A stretch of DNA of 64,000 nucleotides from CAMASH01 sp041746635 (GTDB taxonomy: Bacteria > Verrucomicrobiota > Verrucomicrobiia > Chthoniobacterales > Terrimicrobiaceae), in NCBI GenBank assembly GCA_041746635.1, contig JBGTGQ010000020.1:21755-85754 (forward strand), in the 5' to 3' direction. The position numbers and the translations under genes were made by a program. Shown here one piece after another: positions 1-7,486 of this stretch. Every line of letters starts with the position of its first letter. Within the stretch, counting starts at the first letter, position 1. The notes under the pieces were generated by a model, which saw only the letters and a list, made by a program, of their open reading frames with translations, was not told the DNA's origin and made no database searches.

Positions 1-203
1 CCGCTCACGCTGAAGCGGTACAATTGATTGCAGGCCCGGACGAAAAGCGTGAGGCGGTACCCGAGCTTGTCGATTTCCTCGGCCAGCTTCTCGTCCAGCG
101 GAAAAGCGTCGGGGGAAATCCGCCACGATTTTTCGTGAAAAAGCCCTCCCTCCGGCAGGGCGGCTTGGATCGCTTTTACGCGCTCCAGTCTTTCCGTGCT
201 CAT
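1..203 (-). CDS. Partial hypothetical protein downstream of ruvA (C-terminus outside window)
   Basis: The minus strand is open from an ATG at 203-201 to the window edge, giving about 67 residues that begin MSTERLERVKAIQ and contain SWRISPDAFPLDEKL and RACNQLYR. Its ATG overlaps the ruvA TGA as ATGA, so the two genes are probably translationally coupled. The Trp-Arg-Ile-Ser-Pro and Arg-Ala-Cys-Asn-Gln-Leu-Tyr segments resemble the start of a conserved hypothetical family that I recall from Verrucomicrobia but cannot name. It is not the RuvB N-terminus that might be expected next to ruvA. No function is assigned. Confidence 0.6.
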   Translation of the reverse strand, partial: MSTERLERVKAIQAALPEGGLFHEKSWRISPDAFPLDEKLAEEIDKLGYRLTLFVRACNQLYRFSVS

Positions 204-805
204 GCGAGGATTTTCAAGGCCAGCCGGACAAGCTCCTCCGCCGGCGGGGTGCCGGTGATTCCCGTGAGGGCCTGCTTGACTGCCTTGTGGGCCTCGACCT
301 GTTTGTAACCAAGCGAGATGAGGGCCAGCACGGCGTCGTGCATGGCTTGATCGCGCGGGCCGGGCGAGTTGCCGACACTGGCGGCTTCCCATTCGGCGGC
401 GATGCCGACTTTATCTTTAAGTTCCAAGACCACGCGCTCCGCGGTTTTTTTGCCGACGCCGCTGATGCGCGAAATGGCAGCGATGTCGCCCGCCACCACG
501 GAAGCCTTGAACATCTCCAGGCTCATGCCGCTGAGGATGGCGAGGGCGAGCTTGGGGCCGACGCCGGTGACGTGATTCATGAGGAGGCGGAAAAGGTCCC
601 GTTCGCCCGCGCTGGAAAATCCGTACAAAATGTGCGCGTCCTCGCGAACAACAAGATGGGTGAGAATTTTCACCGGCGACCCGGCGGCGGGCAGCCGATC
701 AAAACTTGATAGGGGAATCAGCACGTGATACCCCACGCCGTGGACATTCACGACGATCTGCGTGGGCAAAGCCTCCGCCAGCACACCTTCCAAAAACGCA
801 ATCAT
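200..805 (-). CDS. ruvA: Holliday junction branch migration protein RuvA
   Basis: RuvA is the DNA-binding subunit of the RuvABC resolvasome; it holds the four-way junction and loads the RuvB motor. The 201-aa product has the usual length and three-part layout: an N-terminal OB fold (MIAFLEGVL, then VNVHGVGYHV), two helix-hairpin-helix motifs near residues 70-130 (NHVTGVGPKLALAIL and SRISGVGKKTAERVV), and a C-terminal RuvB-binding domain ending ALISLGYKQVEAHKAV...RLALKILA. The frame stays open upstream, but the homologous region starts at the ATG at 805. ruvB is not adjacent; the next gene is a hypothetical that overlaps by ATGA. A plus-strand exported protein diverges 22 bp away. Confidence 0.95.
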   Translation of the reverse strand: MIAFLEGVLAEALPTQIVVNVHGVGYHVLIPLSSFDRLPAAGSPVKILTHLVVREDAHILYGFSSAGERDLFRLLMNHVTGVGPKLALAILSGMSLEMFKASVVAGDIAAISRISGVGKKTAERVVLELKDKVGIAAEWEAASVGNSPGPRDQAMHDAVLALISLGYKQVEAHKAVKQALTGITGTPPAEELVRLALKILA

Positions 806-827
806 GCCCGCCTGCTCTAGCAGACCG

Positions 828-1418
828 ATGACAAAACTCAAATGCGCTCTGCTGGGCTTTTTAGCCGCCACCCTCGTTTCCGCCCCGGGCGGAGATGAGA
901 CCTGGCACCTCTTGGTTGAACCCACCTTCATGGGCCACGAAGCCGCCTGGCCCATCCCCAACGCCAAGACCACCGTGCTCGTTCCCGCCCGGGTGGTCGA
1001 TGGCGAAGTGCAGCCCCTGCTGCGCAAGGAAGTCGCTGAATTGAATATTACGCGAAAAAAAATCCTCGCTTCCGCGCCCGCCGCCGCGTCGGCCGTGCTG
1101 ACCACCTTGAAGCCCCGCTATGTCCGCGACAGGAACAAGGTCATTCAATACGCCGTGGTGGAATCCGATAATCCGCTCACCGCCTCGGCCGTGCTGGCCC
1201 CGGAATTCGCCGGACTTTTCTCCGAAACGCTGGGGCCTGATCTCATCGTGGCCATCCCGAACCGCTTCCGCATTTTTGTTTTTCCCAAGGCATCCTTCGG
1301 ATCGCTCAATATTTCAGACATGATTTTCACCGAATACAAGTCCACCGCCTGGCCGGTGACGCGGGAGATTTTTGAACTGCGCCGGGGAAAACTCATTGCC
1401 ATCGGCAGTTCGCAGTGA
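828..1418 (+). CDS. Putative exported hypothetical protein
   Basis: This 196-aa protein is not recognised. The ATG at 828 is chosen because it gives a short basic N-terminus followed by a hydrophobic stretch (CALLGFLAATLVSA) that looks like a signal peptide, so the protein is probably periplasmic or envelope-associated. Later segments include PRYVRDRNKVIQYAVVESDNP, LAPEFAGLFSETLGPDLIVAIPNR and a C-terminal TREIFELRRGKLIAIGSSQ. The gene diverges from ruvA and lies 25 bp upstream of hpt on the same strand, so it may be co-transcribed with hpt. Confidence 0.65.
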   Translation: MTKLKCALLGFLAATLVSAPGGDETWHLLVEPTFMGHEAAWPIPNAKTTVLVPARVVDGEVQPLLRKEVAELNITRKKILASAPAAASAVLTTLKPRYVRDRNKVIQYAVVESDNPLTASAVLAPEFAGLFSETLGPDLIVAIPNRFRIFVFPKASFGSLNISDMIFTEYKSTAWPVTREIFELRRGKLIAIGSSQ

Positions 1419-1443
1419 GCAGGCTGAACACTTACACCCCGCC

Positions 1444-1986
1444 ATGCTCGACGACATTAGCAAAGTTCTTTTTCACGAATCCACCATCCTCAGCCGTCTC
1501 GACGAAATGGCCCACGCCATCACCGAGGAATACCGCGGCAAGGATTTCACCTGCGTGGCCATCCTCAACGGCAGTTTTATTTTCATGGCGGATTTGCTCC
1601 GACGCATCCCCCTGCCCCTGCAGGTCGATTGCTGGAGCGTGTCGAGCTATCACGGCACGAAAAGCAGCGGACAGGTGAACTTTCGCCAGACCCAGCTCGC
1701 CGACGTGCGCGGCCGCCATGTCCTCATCCTCGACGACATCCTCGATAGCGGCGTGACGCTGAAGGCTATCCATGACCGCCTCGCGGCCGAAAGCGGCGCA
1801 CTGAGCCTGAAAATCTGCGTGCTTCTGCGCAAGCAAATCGGTCAGTCCCGCCCGATTGATGCCGACCACGTGGGTTTTGACATCCCGAACGAATTCGTCG
1901 TCGGCTATGGCCTTGATTACAACGAACACTACCGCAATCTGCCCTTCATCGGCGTGATTAGCGAGGCTGCGATCCAGCGCGGATAA
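1444..1986 (+). CDS. hpt: Hypoxanthine phosphoribosyltransferase
   Basis: The enzyme salvages hypoxanthine or guanine with PRPP to give IMP or GMP in the cytoplasm. The 180-aa product matches the family length. The PRPP-binding loop is clear at residues 94-106 (LILDDILDSGVTL, two acidic residues before D-S-G-x-T). An N-terminal CVAILNGSFIFMADLLRRI strand-helix and the flexible-loop segment SSYHGTKSSG are also present. The ATG at 1444 follows the upstream exported protein by 25 bp. A REP element lies downstream. Confidence 0.93.
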   Translation: MLDDISKVLFHESTILSRLDEMAHAITEEYRGKDFTCVAILNGSFIFMADLLRRIPLPLQVDCWSVSSYHGTKSSGQVNFRQTQLADVRGRHVLILDDILDSGVTLKAIHDRLAAESGALSLKICVLLRKQIGQSRPIDADHVGFDIPNEFVVGYGLDYNEHYRNLPFIGVISEAAIQRG

Positions 1987-2007
1987 TCACGGGGAAGTTC
2001 GAACGAT

Positions 2008-2065
2008 GTTAGAGTTCACGCTTTAGCGTGTCTCTTTCGGAACAGCCTGAAGGCTGGAGTCCAAC
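2008..2065. repeat. REP family A, copy 1 (58-bp cloverleaf palindrome)
   Basis: The outer ends pair (GTTAGAGT with ACTCCAAC, imperfect) around two small hairpins, CACGC-TTTA-GCGTG and CAGCC-TGAA-GGCTG. Near-identical copies lie at 4985-5042 and 31258-31315. It sits between hpt and yraN in otherwise empty intergenic DNA. Confidence 0.9.
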
Positions 2066-2256
2066 ACCGGGTTCGATCCAGAAATACGGTCTCAAAATAT
2101 GCTTCGATTTTCCACAGGACGCGCTAAGTTTTTAGTCTGGTTAGCCGTGGAAATCACGGAGCCCCCATTTTGCGCGAGACTCTTCCTCCGTCTCTTTCCG
2201 TGTTGCACATCGCGTTTCCACTTGTTGGCCGCACGGTTTTCGAGCAGAGGAAATGC

Positions 2257-2688
2257 ATGAAACGGTCGCGCGGTTTGCTTGCCCGACTCTGGCCTCCGGC
2301 AGAGGAAGCCCCGCACCTCATCCTCGGACGCCATGGTGAAAAGTTCGCCGCCGAGCACCTGCGCAAGCACGGCCACAAAGTCCTCTTCCGCAATTTCCGC
2401 GCCCCCCATGGTGGAGAAGTGGACATCGTCTGTCGCGACAAACCCCACAACGAACTCGTCTTCGTCGAAGTGAAAACCCGCAGCAGCGAGGACTTCGGAC
2501 GCCCGCTCGATGCGGTGGACCGCAAAAAGCGACGCCTAATTTTCCGCGGAGCCATGACCTGGCTCAAGATGCTGGACATGCCCGACATCACCTTTCGTTT
2601 TGATGTCGTAGAAGTCGTGATGAACGAACCACCGGAAATCCGTCACATCGAAAACGCCTTTCAATTGCCGGACAATTATTCGTACTAA
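2257..2688 (+). CDS. yraN: YraN family (UPF0102) nuclease-fold protein
   Basis: This 143-aa protein belongs to the UPF0102/YraN family, which has a Holliday-junction-resolvase/restriction-endonuclease-like fold; its cellular role is not settled. The expected motifs are visible: GRHGEKFAAEHL (residues 24-35), the acidic GGEVDIV (52-58) and the E-x-K motif FVEVKTRSS (69-77). I chose the ATG at 2257, which has AGAGG upstream, over an in-frame start at 2170. The last 56 bases of the gene are repeated at 3773-3828 beyond an inserted two-gene cassette. Confidence 0.88.
   Translation: MKRSRGLLARLWPPAEEAPHLILGRHGEKFAAEHLRKHGHKVLFRNFRAPHGGEVDIVCRDKPHNELVFVEVKTRSSEDFGRPLDAVDRKKRRLIFRGAMTWLKMLDMPDITFRFDVVEVVMNEPPEIRHIENAFQLPDNYSY
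2632..2687 (+). repeat. Direct repeat, copy 1 (3' end of yraN)
   Basis: These 56 bases encode the last 18 residues of YraN (PEIRHIENAFQLPDNYSY) plus the first two bases of its stop codon. They match 3773-3828 at 54 of 56 positions, the last 42 being identical. The copies bracket the nucleotidyltransferase cassette and could be attachment sites or a regenerated 3' end. Confidence 0.95.
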
Positions 2689-2790
2689 CGCAGACGCTGC
2701 GATATCGAGACGAGATGACAGGTTGGCATCTGCGGGAGAATCCGGAGTTGATGGCCAATGGGGGGAGTGTCATCCTCTCGCCGTAATGTT

Positions 2791-3369
2791 ATGACAGAAC
2801 GGCTCACCAGAGAGGAAATCATTGCGGCGCTGTTGGCCCTGGAAAAGGAGTGCACCCGACGCAGCATCACCGGCGAGATCTGCATCTATGGCGGCGCGGC
2901 GATGGTTCTGGTCTTCGATGCCAGAAATTCCACGCGGGATGTGGATGCGGTCTTTCGGCCGGCCTCGGAACTCCGGGAAGCGGCCCGTATTGTCGCCGAA
3001 GATTTGGGACTACCAATCGATTGGCTTAATGACGGGGTGAAAGGATTTCTTTCCCACCATGAGGATTTGAGCGGCGAACCGGTTCTCGAACTCGAAGGTC
3101 TCTCGAATTTGCGTCTGGTCTGGCCGACGGCGGAGTATCTTCTGGCCATGAAATGCATGGCCGCCCGGTCCGAGGAGACCGCCTCGGATCGCAACGATGT
3201 GGAGTTTTTGATCCGCAGTCTGCGGCTGCCCACGAATGAAGAGGTCATGGAGATTGTTGAACGATTTTATCCCCCGGAACGCATCGCAATCAAAACGCGG
3301 TATTTTGTGAGCGAAATCATTTCCGGTCTGGAAACCTTTCCCACTCCCGGGAGGGAGGCCAGCTCATGA
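2791..3369 (+). CDS. Nucleotidyltransferase-fold protein (DUF6036-like), putative toxin-antitoxin component
   Basis: The 192-aa product has a minimal nucleotidyltransferase core: an N-terminal helix, then IYGGAAMVLVFDARNSTRDVDAVF at residues 32-55 with the GG-A-M turn and the D-V-D metal-binding motif. A later WPTAEYLLAMKCMAAR segment is typical of the AbiEii/MNT-like and DUF6036 groups. Such proteins are often half of toxin-antitoxin pairs. The gene overlaps the next gene by ATGA, so translation is coupled. The pair is bracketed by 56-bp direct repeats of the yraN end. The ATG at 2791 is preferred to the in-frame ATG at 2758. The toxin-antitoxin assignment is inferred from fold, pairing and context. 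Confidence 0.72.
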   Translation: MTERLTREEIIAALLALEKECTRRSITGEICIYGGAAMVLVFDARNSTRDVDAVFRPASELREAARIVAEDLGLPIDWLNDGVKGFLSHHEDLSGEPVLELEGLSNLRLVWPTAEYLLAMKCMAARSEETASDRNDVEFLIRSLRLPTNEEVMEIVERFYPPERIAIKTRYFVSEIISGLETFPTPGREASS

Positions 3370-3752
3370 TTGCCCAGCGCATATCCCGGTTGTCCGATGT
3401 GGCTGAGATGGCCCGCCAGAAAGGCAATCTCAGCTTTCCTTTGCGCGATTTTCTCGACGGCTTTTATGCCGCGCCCTCGGACGACAAGCTGTCCGGTGAG
3501 CCGGAATTGCTCGCGGAGGCTTTGGGAGACGACGGTTTTGCCGATGCCTATCTAGCCGCAGTTTGCGATCATCTCTGCCGACAATACACACTGTTGCGCC
3601 CAGCTTGGGTGAAAACTCCCGCCAGAATTCTGCGGAAACCTCATTTTGCCGCTAGAACACACGGTCTGCGGATGATTTTACTTCAAGAATCTCCGCCCGC
3701 GTTTCGTGAACGCAATATCTTCGTGAGTGCCAACACGCTTTCGCGTGCTTGA
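3366..3752 (+). CDS. Partner protein of the nucleotidyltransferase; putative toxin-antitoxin component
   Basis: This 128-aa protein is translated from an ATG overlapping the stop of the nucleotidyltransferase gene. I recall its C-terminal block (LLQESPPAFRERNIFVSANT followed by LSRA) as a conserved block in proteins encoded beside such nucleotidyltransferases, but I cannot name the family. The rest is helical and charged, with no catalytic motif I recognise. It ends only 20 bp before the second copy of the yraN end repeat, so the two genes fill a compact cassette. Confidence 0.62.
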   Translation: MIAQRISRLSDVAEMARQKGNLSFPLRDFLDGFYAAPSDDKLSGEPELLAEALGDDGFADAYLAAVCDHLCRQYTLLRPAWVKTPARILRKPHFAARTHGLRMILLQESPPAFRERNIFVSANTLSRA

Positions 3753-3772
3753 GCGCGGTCAGGAGCGCGCAG

Positions 3773-3828
3773 CCGGAAATCCTTCCCATCGAAAACGCCT
3801 TTCAATTGCCGGACAATTATTCGTACTA
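3773..3828 (+). repeat. Direct repeat, copy 2 (orphan 3' end of yraN)
   Basis: This second copy of the yraN 3' end is not attached to a gene. In frame it reads PEILPIENAFQLPDNYSY followed by TAG, against PEIRHIENAFQLPDNYSY and TAA in the intact gene. The two mismatches change codons, which suggests a different allele rather than a recent slip duplication. It marks the right border of the inserted cassette. Confidence 0.95.
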
Positions 3829-3846
3829 GCTTGGTCGCGTGGAATA

Positions 3847-3940
3847 AACCACAGAGAACACCGAGGCACAGAGGGATCCTGCAAAAACAAAGATCCTGTT
3901 TCGCCTGTTTTTTCTCTGTGTCTCTGTGTTCTCTGTGGTT
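3847..3940. repeat. MITE-like inverted repeat (accacagagaacac family)
   Basis: The left arm AACCACAGAGAACACCGAGG is answered by a right arm ending TCTGTGTTCTCTGTGGTT. The arms are imperfect over about 30 bases with a T-rich spacer between them. It lies directly upstream of trpS and could form a long hairpin in the leader. Repeats of this sequence type are common in PVC genomes in my recollection. Confidence 0.75.
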
Positions 3941-3970
3941 CAAACTCCCTTTTCAGGACTAAACTTTCCC

Positions 3971-4930
3971 ATGCGCATCCTTTCCGGCATCCAGCCTTCC
4001 GGCACCCTGCATCTCGGCAACTACTTTGGCATGATGAAGCCTGCCATCGAATTGCAGAATCGGGGCGAGGCCTTTTATTTCATAGCCGACCTTCACGCCC
4101 TGACGACGGTTCAGGACGCTGGTGCACTGAGCGACAACATCCGCGACGTGGCCATCGATTTTCTGGCCTGCGGACTTGACCCGCGCAAGGCCTGCTTTTT
4201 CCGCCAGTCCCACGTGCCCGCCGTAACCGAGCTGGCCTGGATCTTGAGCACCCTCACTCCCATGGGCCTGCTGGAACGCTGCCATTCCTTCAAGGACAAG
4301 ATGGCAAAAGGCTTCGCGGCCTCGCACGGACTCTTTGCCTATCCGGTGCTGATGGCAGCCGATATCCTCATTTACGACAGCGATCTCGTTCCGGTAGGCA
4401 AGGATCAAAAACAACATATCGAAGTCACCCGCGACCTCGTGATCAAATTCAACGAGACCTACGGCAACACCCTCAAGTTGCCCGAACCCAGCATCCAGGA
4501 ACATACCGCCGCCGTGCCGGGACTCGACGGCGAGAAGATGAGTAAGAGCTACGGCAACACCGTCGGACTTTTCGAGGAGGAAGCCGCCATGCGCAAAAAA
4601 ATCATGAGTCTTAAAACCGATTCCACTCCGGTGGAGTCGCCCAAGCCGGTGGAAAATTCCACCATCCTCGGACTCTACAAACTCGTCGCCAGCCCCGCTG
4701 ATTACGCGCAAATGGAAAGCGATTTCCGGAACGGCGGGACCGGTTACGGCGATCTCAAAAAGAAGCTTTTCGCCGCCGTCTGGGAACACTTCGCCCCGAT
4801 GCGCGAACGGCGGAAAGAAATCCTGGCCGATCCGGGCTATGTCGAGATGGTGCTGCGCGAAGGCCGCGAAAAAGCGAATCACGTCGCCAACGGCGTGATG
4901 ACCCGGGTTCGCGCGGCCGTGGGGTTGTAA
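3971..4930 (+). CDS. trpS: Tryptophan--tRNA ligase
   Basis: The enzyme charges tRNA-Trp with tryptophan using ATP. The 319-aa class I synthetase has the HIGH-type motif HLGN at residues 14-17, the KMSKS loop at 189-193 and VGKDQKQHIEVTRDLV near 142-157. All of these are standard for compact bacterial TrpRS. The ATG at 3971 begins MRILSGIQPSGTLHLGN, the expected N-terminus. A MITE-like hairpin lies just upstream and a REP copy downstream. A short tail resembling the trpS 3' end recurs near 5131. Confidence 0.96.
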   Translation: MRILSGIQPSGTLHLGNYFGMMKPAIELQNRGEAFYFIADLHALTTVQDAGALSDNIRDVAIDFLACGLDPRKACFFRQSHVPAVTELAWILSTLTPMGLLERCHSFKDKMAKGFAASHGLFAYPVLMAADILIYDSDLVPVGKDQKQHIEVTRDLVIKFNETYGNTLKLPEPSIQEHTAAVPGLDGEKMSKSYGNTVGLFEEEAAMRKKIMSLKTDSTPVESPKPVENSTILGLYKLVASPADYAQMESDFRNGGTGYGDLKKKLFAAVWEHFAPMRERRKEILADPGYVEMVLREGREKANHVANGVMTRVRAAVGL

Positions 4931-4984
4931 TTATTTCCGGGTGAGGTTTTGGCGAACCGGGAAAGCTACCGAACCTGGCACCGT

Positions 4985-5042
4985 GTTGGAGTTCACGCTT
5001 TAGCGTGTGCCTTTCGGAACAGCCTAAAGGCTGGACTCCAAC
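4985..5042. repeat. REP family A, copy 2
   Basis: The outer stem GTTGGAGT/ACTCCAAC encloses the hairpins CACGC-TTTA-GCGTG and CAGCC-TAAA-GGCTG. Apart from a few bases it is identical to 2008-2065 and 31258-31315. It lies between trpS and an orphan trpS-like tail. Confidence 0.92.
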
Positions 5043-5085
5043 GCCGGATTCCATCCCGCCCAAGAACCTTTGGCGGCCTGCACCC

Positions 5086-5131
5086 CGTGGCGTTGCTCAT
5101 GTCCCGCGTGCGGACTGCGGTCGGGTTGTAG
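5086..5131 (+). pseudogene. Orphan trpS-like 3' tail
   Basis: The plus strand reads VALLMSRVRTAVGL followed by TAG, close to the true TrpS C-terminus VANGVMTRVRAAVGL followed by TAA at 4886-4930. From the Met on, 8 of 10 residues match, and the base differences fall mostly in third codon positions. This suggests a fragment of a related trpS allele. It is antisense to the 3' end of the DUF1275 gene, whose stop codon lies inside it. Confidence 0.55.
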
Positions 5132-5819
5132 CCGGCGGCTCAGCGCGAAAAAACCACCAGGCGAGAGAGAGGAGAACGCCAACGGGAAAAATCAGGATGC
5201 CAATGTGGACCAGCAACAGTCCGGCGGCACCGCCCATGGCGCCGAGCACGTAACAGAGCCAGATGCCGGCCGCGCTAAGTATGTCCTTCTGTTTGGCGCG
5301 TCCTCCCGGCTGGTGCCGTTCCTTCCAATACACCGCCGCTGTTTTGGCCAGGGTATCGAGCACGCCGGTGACGTAGGTGGAGGGAAAGATGGACCGCCCA
5401 ATCTGACGCAACGTGGCATTTTGCAATCCCATGGCCAGCAGTGGGGGGGCTGCCAGCAGGAAATAACCAGTCGTGTTGATCTCCTGCCGACCGGCCAGAG
5501 CCAAGCCGATGCCAAAAGCGGTCAGCAACCCGGCTTCCGCCAGAAAAATCAAGGCGCAGCGCCGGTAACTGGGTGCATCGGCAATGCAAAGATAACCCAA
5601 AAAAAGCCCGAGCAGAAAAACCGGCACGGCAAAAAGATGCGGCCAGCCCAGGCCCCAGTTGCCTTGACCAAAGAAGGCACCCAGCGCGGCGGTGTTGCCG
5701 CTCATGTGCGAGACATAGAGTCCGCCCAATGTCATGATGCCGATGGCATCAATACAACCGCCCACGCTGGCCAAAAGATAGGCTTCCGCGGTGGTGGTGG
5801 TGCGGCTGCCTTGTGGCAT
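5097..5819 (-). CDS. YoaK/DUF1275 family integral membrane protein
   Basis: This 240-aa protein matches the DUF1275 (YoaK) family: an N-terminal VGGCIDAIGIMTLGGLYVSHMSGNTAALG block followed by about six hydrophobic helices, with GLQNATLRQIGRSIFPSTYVTGVL in the middle. The family is predicted to be inner-membrane and its substrate is unknown. The last dozen codons (ATTRPQSARGT) are read from the antisense of the orphan trpS tail, so the C-terminus looks secondarily altered. The gene lies downstream of mlaD on the same strand with a 12-bp gap and may be read with that operon. Confidence 0.82.
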   Translation of the reverse strand: MPQGSRTTTTAEAYLLASVGGCIDAIGIMTLGGLYVSHMSGNTAALGAFFGQGNWGLGWPHLFAVPVFLLGLFLGYLCIADAPSYRRCALIFLAEAGLLTAFGIGLALAGRQEINTTGYFLLAAPPLLAMGLQNATLRQIGRSIFPSTYVTGVLDTLAKTAAVYWKERHQPGGRAKQKDILSAAGIWLCYVLGAMGGAAGLLLVHIGILIFPVGVLLSLAWWFFRAEPPATTRPQSARGT

Positions 5820-5831
5820 AGCAAACCCCGC

Positions 5832-6728
5832 TTACCGCCCGGCATCGGGCGGGGCGCTTTTGTCCTTATACCAAAGGATGCCATGACGTCTGAGATTGGC
5901 GACGAGGGCGCGCAGATTGTCCGCCATTTCCTTATCCATGAGGAGGGCACCGAGGGCACCTTTGCCTTGTTTGGTCTGCTGCACGAGGCCGCGCACATCG
6001 GCGATGGTTTTTTTCAGTTCGTCAGCGGCGGCTTTGGCGGACTCGGCGGTGGCCTTGGCAGATTTAAGGGCTTCGTCTCCCGTGCCAATGGCGCCTTCGG
6101 CCTTGGTGATGACGCCGTCGAGTTTTTTGGCCGAATCGGCGAACGAGGCGCTGGTTTGTTTCAGATTCGCAATGGTGGTGTTGAGGTCGCCCATGGTTGT
6201 CCCCGTGAAGACAGTGGTGTTAAGATTGGCGGTGATGCTCTTGATGTTGGCCACGGTATCCATGATTTCGCTCATCATGGCATCAGCCTTGGTGGTGAGT
6301 TCGCTGAGTCCGGCGCCGGTGCGGCCTTTCACGGTGGTATTGCGAGCAATGGGGGGCGACCCCTTGGCGTCGGAATCGAGCGCGATCTGGACAAATTTGT
6401 CGCCAAGCATGCCGGAGCTGCCAATGAGGAATTGGGATTTGCTGGGGATTTCAACATCGTCGTAAATTTTCAAATTCACCGAGACTCCGTCCATATTGGG
6501 AAGAATGACGGGGTCGTTACCCACGATGCCGATTTTCGCGCCCGCCAGCAGAACTCCCGCGCCCTTGTAAATGCCGCTGGCGTCGGGAAATTCCGCACGA
6601 ATGTCGTAGTAGCCGCGCACGGCGTCGCCGAAACGGCCGAAATAGACGACCATGGCGGCAATGACGGCAAGGCCGATGGCCATGAAAATGCCGACACGCA
6701 GCAGGGTGATGTTTTCCTGTTTGCTCAT
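5832..6728 (-). CDS. mlaD: MlaD/MCE-domain lipid transport substrate-binding protein
   Basis: MlaD-type proteins are anchored in the inner membrane and carry phospholipid between the membranes as the periplasmic partner of MlaFE. The 298-aa product has an N-terminal membrane anchor (VGIFMAIGLAVIAAMVVYFG, residues 12-31) and an MCE domain around residues 38-120 (GYYDIRAEFPDASGIYKGAG...LIGSSGMLGDKFVQI). A long low-complexity helical region rich in Ala, Lys and Asp follows and is likely coiled coil. Its ATG overlaps the stop of the upstream ATPase gene as ATGA. It is the last gene of the four-gene run 8549-5832. Confidence 0.88.
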   Translation of the reverse strand: MSKQENITLLRVGIFMAIGLAVIAAMVVYFGRFGDAVRGYYDIRAEFPDASGIYKGAGVLLAGAKIGIVGNDPVILPNMDGVSVNLKIYDDVEIPSKSQFLIGSSGMLGDKFVQIALDSDAKGSPPIARNTTVKGRTGAGLSELTTKADAMMSEIMDTVANIKSITANLNTTVFTGTTMGDLNTTIANLKQTSASFADSAKKLDGVITKAEGAIGTGDEALKSAKATAESAKAAADELKKTIADVRGLVQQTKQGKGALGALLMDKEMADNLRALVANLRRHGILWYKDKSAPPDAGR

Positions 6729-7486
6729 AGTGGTTCGTCGTCGTCGGGGGAACGTCCGTCCACAAAATCGCGGATCACAGGGTCCCGGGTGGTGCGGAGT
6801 TCGCCGGGCGTGCCGTAGAAATACCGTTTGCCCTCATTGAGCAAGGCAACGCGGTCGGCGATGTGGTAACAACTGATCATGTCGTGAGTGACGACAATGG
6901 AAGTGACGGAGAGTTGCTTCTGCAAGCGTCGAATGAGCTTATTGATGCTGTCGGACACGATGGGGTCGAGGCCGGCGGTGGGTTCGTCGTAAAGGATGAC
7001 GTCGGGGGGCGAGATGATGGCTCGGGCGAGCGCGACGCGTTTGCGCATGCCGCCGGAAAGATTGCCGGGCATCTTTTTGTCGTGACCGGTCATATTCACC
7101 ATGGCTAGGGCGTCGTGGACCTTGGTCGCGATCACTTTTTCGCTGCGCTCACCGCGTTCGCGCAGGGGAAAGGCGACGTTCTGGTGAACGTTCATCGAGT
7201 CGAAGAGCGCACCATCCTGGAAAAGCATGCCGATTTTTCTCCGGACGGGTTCCATTTCCCTTTCGCTGAGAGTGGCGACATCCCGGCCCTCGAACTGGAT
7301 TTGGCCGGAGATGGGTTTCATCAGGCCGATAAGATGGCGCAGAAAGACACTCTTGCCGCCGCCGCTCTTGCCAAGAAGGACGAGGGTTTCCCCCTTGAAA
7401 ATATCGAGCGAAAATCCGCGGAGGATCTCCTGCGGGCCAATCTTCTGCACGAGATCACGCACGACGATGAGAGGCTCGGCGTTCAT
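6725..7486 (-). CDS. mlaF: ABC transporter ATP-binding protein MlaF
   Basis: This is the ATPase of the Mla/Mce phospholipid transporter. The 253-aa product has Walker A GKSGGGKS (residues 39-46), the ABC signature NLSGGMRKR, Walker B VILYDEPTAGLDP and the His-switch IVVTHD. QDGALFDSMNVHQNVAFPLRE is characteristic of the MlaF/Mkl subgroup. The start is the ATG at 7486, which shares its A with the mlaE stop (TGATG); the frame stays open upstream but only the Met at 7486 begins the domain. Confidence 0.92.
   Translation of the reverse strand: MNAEPLIVVRDLVQKIGPQEILRGFSLDIFKGETLVLLGKSGGGKSVFLRHLIGLMKPISGQIQFEGRDVATLSEREMEPVRRKIGMLFQDGALFDSMNVHQNVAFPLRERGERSEKVIATKVHDALAMVNMTGHDKKMPGNLSGGMRKRVALARAIISPPDVILYDEPTAGLDPIVSDSINKLIRRLQKQLSVTSIVVTHDMISCYHIADRVALLNEGKRYFYGTPGELRTTRDPVIRDFVDGRSPDDDEPL

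Noticed and set aside
2715..2785. Short frame MTGWHLRENPELMANGGSVI... upstream of the nucleotidyltransferase, vaguely nitrilase-like
   Set aside because: It is only 23 codons with no catalytic motif; resemblance to a nitrilase segment (GGSVI) is too slight to call, though it could be left over from the insertion.
5070..6818. A 582-codon plus-strand frame across the DUF1275 and mlaD genes
   Set aside because: It spans two genes and their intergenic region antisense; both real genes have clear family motifs on the other strand.
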